A stretch of DNA of 64,000 nucleotides from Sycon ciliatum (Eukaryota; Porifera; Calcarea; Leucosolenida; Sycettidae): the NCBI RefSeq assembly GCF_964019385.1, contig NC_088645.1, forward strand, positions 17,476,180 to 17,540,179, written 5' to 3'. Shown here one piece after another: positions 55,783 to 64,000 of the stretch. The position numbers and the translations under genes are program-made. The notes beneath the pieces are model-generated. The model made no database searches. It saw nothing but the letters and a program-made list of their open reading frames with translations, and was not told the origin of the DNA. Numbering within the stretch: position 1 is the stretch's first letter; each line of letters begins with the position of its first letter.

Positions 55783-56060
55783 GAATCCATTTTGACAAAC
55801 GCGTTGATAAGATTCCATTCTGTTTTCAAACTCCGCCACATATTTGCTGTTATCGTCGCAACGGCAGGGATTACTATAAAGTTCACATTTGTTGATATCT
55901 TTGCATATAAAGTCATGTTCATGTCCTACAGCCAGTACCCGTTCACATCCGTCTTCACAGTCACATTTGTATGACCCCCATGTGTTGATGCAGATGGGTA
56001 TATAGCTGTGTTTCGAATAATCATCGCAAGCATTCTGTGTGTGGAGACATTCATTGATAT
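55783..56060 (-). pseudogene. Truncated EGF exon of the chimera
   Basis: One and a half EGF modules remain. Changes against A3 include GY to GC, DINEC to DINKC, AEC to AEF (cysteine lost) and LGSY to MESY. The acceptor reads GTGTTAA instead of GTGTTAG. Confidence 0.8.
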
Positions 56061-56093
56061 TTAACACAGAACAAGGGAATAGATATACATGTA

Positions 56094-57112
56094 CAGGAAA
56101 ACCTGTAACTAAAGACCACCGTGACTAGCGACCAGCCTGGTACTACCGACCATTTCGCCAGGCACGGACGGTCTCACATTCAAAATGCACTGTGACTAGC
56201 GACTACCTGCTGAACGCGACCAGCGACCGCCTTTTCTTGTCTCAAAGATGATTTTTGACCCGTAACTAGCGACCGTGCTGTAGGAAATCCAATGTTGCTC
56301 GAAGCTCCTTCTTGAAATTTTGATGATTTTCCGTAATCCTGAAAGGAATCTTTCGATACTACAGCTGAAGAAATGAACGCAGGTCATTTTGACTGTGGAG
56401 TCCGTGTGGACTGCACTACACCTGTCAGAATTTCAAGCACTGTCTAGAATAGACATGATAGGAAACGTCTTGGAGAGCGCATCGAAAGCGCTCTCTGATT
56501 GATGTTACTACTCGGAGGAGAAACGAAGACTAAGCGGCTCCCTCACCCCAGTAATACACACGAATCGACGATGGCATCAAGGAATCCAAAAACAAAGCAG
56601 CACCGCAAGGTCCCGATGCTGAAGGATCGCGTTCAAGCAATCGAGAAGTCGCAACAAGGACAGTCGGTACGATTGATCGCATGAACAAATTTGAAGCCCA
56701 GCGCAAAACGAAACTTCCACAGGGAACGTTTGACTCCTGGCTTCAGAAGTAGGAGCTGAATTTGATGTCCACAAAAAATATTAATCTTCTCTCTCTCTCC
56801 ATCTCTCCGTCTTTCTCTCCAAGTGTTGTTTGACCTGAAATAAGAATGGCATTGCGCAAGTCTTGGGGAATTGTATTAGCTGTATTTTGATATACATATC
56901 ATATAATGGAATCCATATATGGTCGCGCGGTGCAAACCTCTAACTAAAGATCACCTGCTACTAAAGACCGCTTTTTTACATGTTATTGCACTTGTTCTTG
57001 GTTTAGTTTTTGGCCTTTTTCGTGCTTTGGAGTTATTAATTTTGTTGTTTGACAGTGTGGAAAAAATACAAGTCACTAAAGACCGCTTTTGCTGGCACCA
57101 AGGGGTGGTCGG
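56094..57112 (+). mobile_element. pogo/Tigger relic
   Basis: The left end CAGGAAAACCTGTAACTAA follows TA, with ACTAAAGACCACC and GACTAGCGACC repeats as in the MITE at 35,749. A plus-strand frame at 56,571-56,684 (HRKVPMLKDRVQAIEKSQQG) resembles the first helices of a pogo/CENP-B-type DNA-binding domain and then stops. The right end (GGGGTGGTCGGTCC) is degenerate. Confidence 0.65.
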
Positions 57113-57221
57113 TCCGTACGTCATTTGAATTTTTGTGTTGTTGCACGACCCTATAATTATTATGATTCTTTTCACATCCTACAATTCACGCTTGAAAACC
57201 CTTGTCAGGTAAAGACCTTAC

Positions 57222-57776
57222 CTTCTTGAAAGAATAATCCGATGTACGGTTCCTTGTCTTCAGTCAAAGGGCTCCAACATGTCGAAGACAATCCATTCGC
57301 ATTATGAACGGTGAATATGATGCGAAGCTTAGTGGATGATGCCAATGGTAGCTGGATATAGCCAGGTGCATGGTCACCTACTGAATTGAGTTTAGACTGC
57401 GCATTCGTAGTGGACCATCCATTCTTTCCATCAACGTAGAATTCTTCTGAGATTACGGTTAACTCACAGGCACCGGATGAAAAATATTCTATTCCTGTGA
57501 CATTGATAAGACAGTTGCCTTGGAAATCGAAGACTGCAGTTACTCCGTCGGACGTTACGTGTTGCCACATAGGTCGGCTGTTGAGAGCGACTCTAGGAGA
57601 CCAGGTTGTCCATTTGAAAACTTGACGGCCTCCATCCTGACTTTGAACAGCAGTAACGTAGCGGTCCTCTCTCAGCACACATTCAGGCTGAACGTCGACT
57701 GGCGCCAGTGTCGTTGCCCAGCACATCATGATAGCTTGCACAATCAAAATAGCATTATGGTATGCTAAGTGAGTAC
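57222..57776 (-). CDS. Leader and N-domain exon of the chimera
   Basis: The acceptor CCGCAG/GTACTC and donor GAAG/GTAAGG give 555 nt, phase 1-1, still open. Four cysteines ('QPEC', 'QGNC', 'SGAC', 'SSTC') and an NVT site. It is a close duplicate of the A3 exon. Confidence 0.75.
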
Positions 57777-57849
57777 CTGCGGTATAATAAGAACAGCACC
57801 AGTAAGAAAAGAATGGACTAATTGCCATTGGCTATATCATAGTTGAATT

Positions 57850-59340
57850 GAGGAGTAGAGCAATCATTGAGAAATCTACCCCCTTATCGAACACTTTCAG
57901 AACCAGGTTGTCTGGATTGTTTTAGTAGTCCAGGGAAATTGTCCACGTAATTTCCACTTACATTGTAGATATGATAACCAGTTCATGATTGCTAGGATGT
58001 GCGGACAGTGGTCAACCTGGAACTCTGTGCTGGCTATATCCAGCCGCGAGCTAATCACAGTTACTGTCTGCTCAGATTCGATGCTGTAACAGTAGGTATA
58101 TTGGCCACCACAATCGCTAGGATCTACGTTGATACGCTTCCGAGACAATTTCAGAAATGATCACCAAACCACGTCACTAATAAACACGCATTTGTCAACA
58201 CAGAGTCCATTGGGCAACTGGAACTTGTGCCGGCGACGGGTTATCATAGCGAATCTGGACTGTCACGTTACAGTGCTTTTTAGGACTACTAACGCTATTA
58301 TCAGTCGCACAGGTCATGAAGATTCAGAAACCTTTCTTCTACCAATCTCTGTGTACATTATTGTAAGTAGTATCTCGATACGTACGCGATCGTTCTCCAA
58401 GTACACACCGCATTCACTTAGTGAATAAAGACTCAAAGAAGCATACATGTACGTATTCTCGAGCGCTCTGCTGGCGCTGCTCCTCTCAGCAAGCCCAATT
58501 GCATAACGTTACCAGCGGTAAAAATAGCAAGTACCACATCGGACCCAATGACAGAACATCTCACGTGTTACCGGAATAGAGTGTACAAATGTGGTCGAAG
58601 TACCCCATTTTTAACATTACTAAATGCACCTGTCACGAGAAACAAACGTAGTGTATTATTTTCAAGTATTGAAGCTCAGGAAGCGAGATACGGCATGTTG
58701 ATGTTTGGCAACAGATGGTATGCATTTGTGAATGCGCATATCTTCGCTTTCTTGTCCAAACAGATGACAAAGCTGCAAATTTTCACAACTATTTAATTTA
58801 TTATTTTAGTAACCTCCAATAACAACTAAATTACAAATACATGATTAAAGCTATCTGTTTTCGTTCTTTTGACATTCGTTGTAATTACACCAGAATATGG
58901 TGTACGAAAAGGAACATATCAATTAAATTGTTCTTTTTTAGTCTCTTTTTACACCTTTTCCTTTGTGATGGAGGGCGCACCCTTCAGGATATATGTACAT
59001 GCATGTGTGTGTACATGCATATACATTGTAGATTACAACTTGCGTGTCACGTCCGCGCTGTCAAGCACATTCACCTGATCCGATCATTTTGTCAGTTCCG
59101 ATCAAGTTGACACCCTTACACAGCAGGTATCTTCCTGTCTCTAACCTATGTGTTTCTTCAAGCTTCCAGTTTGGCAAGGGTTGCAACCACATATATGGTA
59201 GATGGTGGAAGTATGCCACTTACACCAGTACGTATTCATGTTTCATTGCACAAACACTTCTCTTGAAACGTAGAAGCACAGTCATTTCCTCTAGCATCTA
59301 CAACTACAAATATACACGTACGTCGATCTTCATTGACTAA
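57850..59340 (-). promoter_or_regulatory. A-gene upstream block, copy 4
   Basis: Contains GGACCCAATGACAGAACATC then CACGTGTTACCGGAATAG. It is closest to copy 3, so head plus upstream region were duplicated together and recently. Confidence 0.4.
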
Positions 59341-59629
59341 TCATTGATTTTCATTCTCTTTGTGTTTTACTTCAAGCTCCAAAGTAAATCACATACGCCA
59401 CCTGTACAATTCATTTGGGTTTTGGATTGATTTTATAATTGATTTTGGTTTTGGATTGATTTACTTTTTATTTCATTTTCATTTTCATTTAACCTGCCAT
59501 ATTTTGCGTGTGCATTTTTGCCTCTTCTTGTTCTTTTATTCCATGGCTGGTAGCCCTCATTCATAATATTGGTTGACACCATGTCATCCATGAATTGAGA
59601 ATAATAATAATAATAATAATAATAATAAA

Positions 59630-60116
59630 CGCCTGTGTGGATTCACAGGAAGTGTGAGTTACGAAGTCTGAAGAAAACGTCGAACGGACTCTGCTGGGAT
59701 GACGACTACACCATAGCTCAGTGGTTAGAGCATCGCTGGCTACAAGCGAGGGTCCCTGGTTCGAGTCCTGGTGGTGACAGTCAATTTTTCCTTCAGACTT
59801 TTCCCGTTTGTCTCTTTCCCTCAAACCAGTTAATATTTTATGACTTGGGGCTCCCCGCGTGCTAGTTTGTACGTGAAGTGTGTGGGTTACAGTGAGGGCT
59901 GCGTCCCACCCGCCTGTGTGGATTCACAGGAAGTGTGAGTTACGAAGTCTGAAGAAAACGTCGAACGGACTCTGCTGGGATGACGACTACACCATAGCTC
60001 AGTGGTTAGAGCATCGCTGGCTACAAGCGAGGGTCCCTGGTTCGAGTCCTGGTGGTGACAGTCAATTTTTTCTTCAGACTTTTCCCGTTTGTCTCTTTCC
60101 CTCAAACCAGTTAATA

Positions 60117-60147
<31 letters not shown>
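59630..60147 (+). mobile_element. Two tandem copies of a tRNA-headed SINE
   Basis: Copies at 59,630-59,833 and 59,911-60,115 are nearly identical. Each has box A TAGCTCAGTGGTTAGAGC and box B GGTTCGAGTCC inside a 5' extension and a TTCAGACTTTTCCCGTTTG body. (AAT)n runs stand before the first (59,600) and after the second (60,116-60,147). The tRNA-like fold is embedded, so these are SINEs and not tRNA genes. Confidence 0.85.
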
Positions 60148-60149
<2 letters not shown>

Positions 60150-60404
60150 GTAGATATACTGTGTTAATAGACCGATCCCCTTATTATTGTCTGGGTTCGA
60201 GCAAGGGGGCAACTCCGCAGTCGCGTGGAATCCTGCTGCAGACACGCGACCAACCTCACCTCGGCTGTGCGTGACTTCTCGCATGCGAAGTGCAGAGCAC
60301 GCGAAATCTACATGCAGTGCAAGCCTGTCCACAAAAAATGTCACAAGGACTTTTGATTTGAGCTGTTTTATTTTTGGTCAGACGCCTTCTTTTTACGACT
60401 TCAG

Positions 60405-61560
60405 GATGCCTTCTCAGGATCATTGCTGCGTTCCTCACTGTCAGAACAGGAGGACGAAGCAAACAAGTCATTTCACTCCTTTCCCCGTGTGGAGCCACAG
60501 CGGCCTGGAGCAAGCGGATCCAGGCTATTCCCCGTGAAGAAGGACGTAGTTTTAGGGTCACTCTGAATATTCGAGTTGCAGCGGTCATTTCGATTCCGAA
60601 ATCGAAATCGTTTTGCCCAGCTCTACAAGGACAGGATGAGTCCAGGAAACCAAACAGCTGTCCTACCTGGTTTGCCTTTCGCAAGAGAGTGGAGTCTGGA
60701 CGCCCTGCTCCCCATGCTCGCAAATCAGTATTTGCTGAGCCTAGTGCAGTTCGGTCATATAATGGAAGTGCATCGTCTGCATCACGAGCTCCCCATGCTC
60801 GCAAACCAGAATTTCCTGAGAGGCAACGGCACATTGAGTTGGAAAGGAACCTGGCTTAGTGCAGTTTGGTCCTGTAATGGTGCAGCATCTGCATCAGGAG
60901 CTGGCAGCAAGTAGAGCTCGTGTACAGAGTCTGGAGGAGCAGTTGGACGATGTGAGGACTGGGGTGAAGAAAGCCGAATAGCAGCTTACGTATATAATAA
61001 CATAAAGAAAGACTCTGAGCCGCTCCAGTTTCTGACTGGTTTGCCTTCAGGTGTTGGACCGCTCTATGGGACTTCTTTGAGCCTAGCCGAGAAAATGTAC
61101 TGCGCTGTGCCAGATCTGTGAAGGCGGAAGCTAAGGGATGGCGAATACAGTTTTAGGTGGCCGTAAAGCGGGAATGAGCATGTAATGGAGGATCAGCTGC
61201 TATTGGCATTGATGTGTCTACGCCTGGGCCGAATGGAACAGAAGCATCATATTTGGCACAAGTAAATCATCCGTTTCACGGTATATAACTAAAGTTAGCT
61301 AGCTGAGCTGGAAAGATGTCTTGTTCCTCCGTTTGGGCATTATCCCCATCTGGGCGAGCTGGCGAGATGTACACTCATCAATCCAATGTACCGCAAGACA
61401 TTCTGCATTGTGGATGAAACTGTTCTATTTTGCCATGCACTTAGGGTTCTCGCACAGGCACGGCACGACAAGACCCAACAGAAATTGATACTCGCGCTCT
61501 TATTTTCTCCCATGGTACCATTGCTGGTCACAACACCCGATAGCCAGTCGTAGATGCAAC
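60405..61560 (+). pseudogene. Decayed THAP-domain transposon gene
   Basis: ATG at 60,405 begins CCVPHC, then, frameshifted, WSKRIQAIPREEG and FRVTLNIRV, a broken THAP pattern. A coiled-coil-like stretch (ARVQSLEEQLDDV) near 60,915 and a fragment resembling the DDE_4 region (61,330-61,500) follow out of frame. It is related in type, not closely, to the transposase at 26,158. Confidence 0.5.
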
Positions 61561-61619
61561 CAAATCAACCAGGTTCTCTTACTCTTTTTTTTTCAATACT
61601 GAAACCAAAGGTATACCAT

Positions 61620-62009
61620 TACCGTTAAATCCCGCCAGAGCGCCCCGCCCCGTCTCTCCCATCCGCCCCTCTCTGACTTCTTGTCAGGGACGTGATTGAT
61701 TGTATCCTCGTATGACTCTGTCGCAGTCTGTGATGCCGTACTGTACTGCAGACGCGTGCTCTACCCCGTTGGAAATGTACGCAACAGTGCCCACCCTCTT
61801 GACCAGGGATCGCACAAACCCTGCGTTTTGTCGGGTCTGTACGACTCCTGGCTCTTGACCTTTGGTCGGTGTACGAGATGCACGAACAGTTTTCGTAGGG
61901 TGAGTACGTTTTCATGTAGCACTGAATGCGGCAAGTAGGACTCGCCCATCCGCCCCTCCCCACCTGAAGCGTCGAGGAAGTAGGGGCGCTCTGGCGGGAT
62001 TTTACGGTA
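61620..62009. mobile_element. MITE, 390 bp, family 1
   Basis: Inverted ends TACCGTTAAATCCCGCCAGA and TACCGTAAAATCCCGCCAGA continue as GCGCCCC. Interior non-coding. Confidence 0.85.
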
Positions 62010-62537
62010 TTTGCATCGAATGCAGTGATGATTTTAATACTGCCCACCAGTACCGGTACAACCAAGAGTACATAAACCAGAGTGTGCAACTGTGCATATC
62101 AGATCTGAAACAGCGCAGTTCGTGCACTACGTCACCCTGATGAGGTCAGCCAAGCCGCGACTTCCGTACAGCTCAAATTTTCATGTTTCATAGCCCGGAA
62201 ATCAGCCAAGTTTGCTTGATTTTAGACGTCCTGTTTCAGGATTTCGGTGTTTTGTGTGACTGTGTACGCTGCGTACATCCACCGACAAGCAAAGTCACCA
62301 GGCTATCCGTATCGAAAAACCGAAATCAGGACAGACTCAGTGGACCTGCACCACCGCGACTGGTTACGCAACTTTTCACCATACCTGTGGCTTACCATGC
62401 CGTCAGAAATGACGTACTGCACGAATTACGCTCCCACAGGAACCATCCCGAGTTGCACACTCTGGTTTATGTACGAGTACTTTTGGTACAACCAAGAGTC
62501 CATAAACATATATATGCACTCTTGGTACAACGCATTA
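62010..62537. other. Spacer with a repeated motif
   Basis: GGTACAACCAAGAGT occurs near 62,055 and 62,487, each followed by a CATAAAC-like stretch. No gene seen. Confidence 0.4.
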
Positions 62538-62984
62538 GGGCCTGGTCAGACTGCGGCAAAATCGAAATAATCCTACGATTATAATCCGACTCTCCATAGT
62601 TATTTGCCGCCAGAGCGGCAAAAGCGAGAGTTGACGCTCCAAAAAAAAAGTTAGAACGGGCCACGCTTTTCCGCTCCAAACAGGATTTGACGCTGATACG
62701 CCATTGACGCTGATAATCACTGATTTTTTCATCTCGATATCAAGGAGCTAATTGGCCACGGACAACAACAAAACTCATAAGGATGGTTGCAAGGATTGCA
62801 CTGAAGGTGTTGGCGATCCCAAGGTGAAGGAATTTGACGTCGTTCGTGGAGATTTCCACTTGACGCTCGAAATGAAGTTTGAATTTTCATTCTCCCCACA
62901 TGTGTAGTGTGATCGCGATTCAAATTCTGGACGCTGTTCTTTTTCCGTCAGGCAACCAAAAGTTGCCGCAGTCTGACCAGGCCC
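62538..62984. mobile_element. PIF/Harbinger-type MITE, 447 bp
   Basis: Inverted ends GGGCCTGGTCAGACTGCGGC are flanked by TTA on both sides (62,535-62,537 and 62,985-62,987). A 3-bp TTA duplication is typical of Harbinger elements. Confidence 0.85.
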
Positions 62985-63004
62985 TTACCAGATTGGCATA
63001 ATTA

Positions 63005-63308
63005 TACCGTAAAGTACCGCCAGAGCGCCCCACCATCTCGTCCTTTCGTGGTCGCCTTGTGGAGGTGGATTGTGTCTGCAGGTCATACGACACGGACCTT
63101 GCACAAACATTGCACATTGTGCAGTCAATCCGTACCCAGTTTACCTTCGAGCTCCACATAAAAGCATACCAAGTGTGACCTTAGTACACGAAGGTTCTCA
63201 CGTCGTACAAACTTAGTAGCATTCTGCCATACGATTTTCTCCCCTTGGCTGTAAAATCAAGGTGTGGCGTTCTCGCGAGACGGGGCGCTCTGGCGGTACT
63301 TTACGGTA
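63005..63308. mobile_element. MITE, 304 bp, family 1
   Basis: Inverted ends TACCGTAAAGTACCGCCAGA plus GCGCCCC, the same family as 61,620. A third start (TACCGTAAAGTAC) at 63,319 is not followed by a matching end. Confidence 0.85.
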
Positions 63309-64000
63309 ATCATGAGAATACCGTAAAGTACTGTTGATCTGCCCCCCACGCCATGTCGCTTCCCAGCTGGGTTTTCGGCAGGGGGCTGGAATTAGGCTGT
63401 GTTTACATGAGGCGTTTCAACCCGGGTTGAGTTCGACCCGGATCAGATTTCAACCCGCCATGTGCACAAAGTGAATGGCGCGTTTACATGACGCATTGCG
63501 CTTGACCCGCGTTGAAATTTCGCCCGGGGTTGATTTCAACCCTCCCCCCAAGGGGAGGGTTGAAACCAACCCGGGTCAAGAAAATCGTACAAACGTACTT
63601 CTGTGCGTATCTCGCGCCAGGTTTGAACAGCACTGCAGATGCAAATTTCGCGCGAACGGATTCACGTGACCATGCAGGACTGTAGACAACTCCATTGGTG
63701 TCAATGCCCTGCTGCCAGGGTCAGATAACAGTCAAAAGTGCAAGATGCTCGTGCAAGAGCTCCGGAAAGCCGTGTGTGGATTGTTATCTCGGCCGCAACG
63801 AACCACCAACCTGTCGGAATAGCGAGCAAATCACGGCTATGACCGTGGGGTCGCATATCGCGGTGCAGGGCATGGCTCCCGGGTCACAGGTCGTCGGGCA
63901 GGATGTGGCTCGATCGGGTGTGACCGTGGGTGCTGACCAGAGCGTTGATTGCCAAAATCAGCCTCTAGCCTGGTTGAGGAGAACATACCCAACAAGTGAT
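63309..64000. other. GC-rich end of window with palindrome
   Basis: A near-perfect 21-bp inverted repeat lies at 63,527-63,547 and 63,552-63,572 (GGGTTGATTTCAACCCTCCCC and its complement). Repeated AACCCGGGTT-like words occur from 63,418 on, suggesting one more foldback. No exon was recognised. Confidence 0.5.

Larger units (their letters stand above)
50900..57776 (-). pseudogene. Chimeric receptor: A-type head, tail B, broken
   Basis: Exons 57776-57222 (N domain), 56060-55783 (first part of the EGF exon) and 51456-50900 (tail B) lie in order. The head and its upstream block closely match A3, not the B genes, so an A head precedes a B tail. The EGF exon has lost its acceptor AG (now AA at 56,061-56,062), several consensus residues and its second half, which is replaced by a LINE. 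No functional full-length transcript is expected; the N exon and tail exon are each still open. Confidence 0.75.

Noticed and set aside
59711-59785. Plus-strand tRNA gene
   Set aside because: Boxes A and B are present but the acceptor ends do not pair, and the sequence recurs inside a longer repeated unit: a SINE.

Overview
The window reads as accessory DNA of an invertebrate animal, possibly a non-bilaterian such as a sponge. The evidence is small phase-1 exons with GT/AG borders, calcium-binding EGF modules, single-pass receptors with tyrosine-rich tails, several metazoan transposon classes, tRNA-headed SINEs and long microsatellites. Species cannot be fixed from sequence alone, and no prokaryotic or ordinary housekeeping gene was recognised.

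The backbone (about 1-59,300) is a segmentally duplicated cluster of one receptor family, all on the minus strand. Each gene has the same plan: an unseen short first exon, a leader plus a roughly 170-residue four-cysteine ectodomain ('N domain'), an exon with three EGF-like modules, and one exon with a Ser/Thr-rich stalk, a transmembrane helix and a tyrosine-rich tail. Two tail types occur: long tail A and short tail B. They alternate along the cluster. From left to right: A1 (2,400-5,964, decayed), B1 (10,081-16,880, open), A2 (20,027-21,237, only the tail left), B2 (24,295-36,729, open, with an extra EGF exon), A3 (39,340-42,753, open), and a broken A-head/B-tail chimera (50,900-57,776). Non-coding flanks are duplicated too: block R1 at 1-2,399, 17,741-20,026 and 37,260-39,330, and an A-gene upstream block at 6,340, 21,881, 42,850 and 57,850.

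Mobile DNA has reshaped the cluster. A 6.1-kb TTAA-flanked, Kolobok-like transposon (25,883-32,001) sits in a B2 intron and carries a THAP/DDE transposase with one in-frame stop plus a SAP-SWIM protein with a possible cysteine-peptidase-like C terminus. Two non-LTR retrotransposons (44.7-46.3 kb; 52.7-55.8 kb) are present, and the second cuts an EGF exon in half. An insertion at 48,672-50,234, bounded by a perfect 13-bp target-site duplication, is built of 478-bp units that each carry a type I hammerhead ribozyme; it resembles a retrozyme or a Penelope-type terminal repeat.

The right end (59.4-64 kb) is a graveyard of SINEs, a decayed THAP transposon, several MITEs and palindromes, with no convincing host gene.
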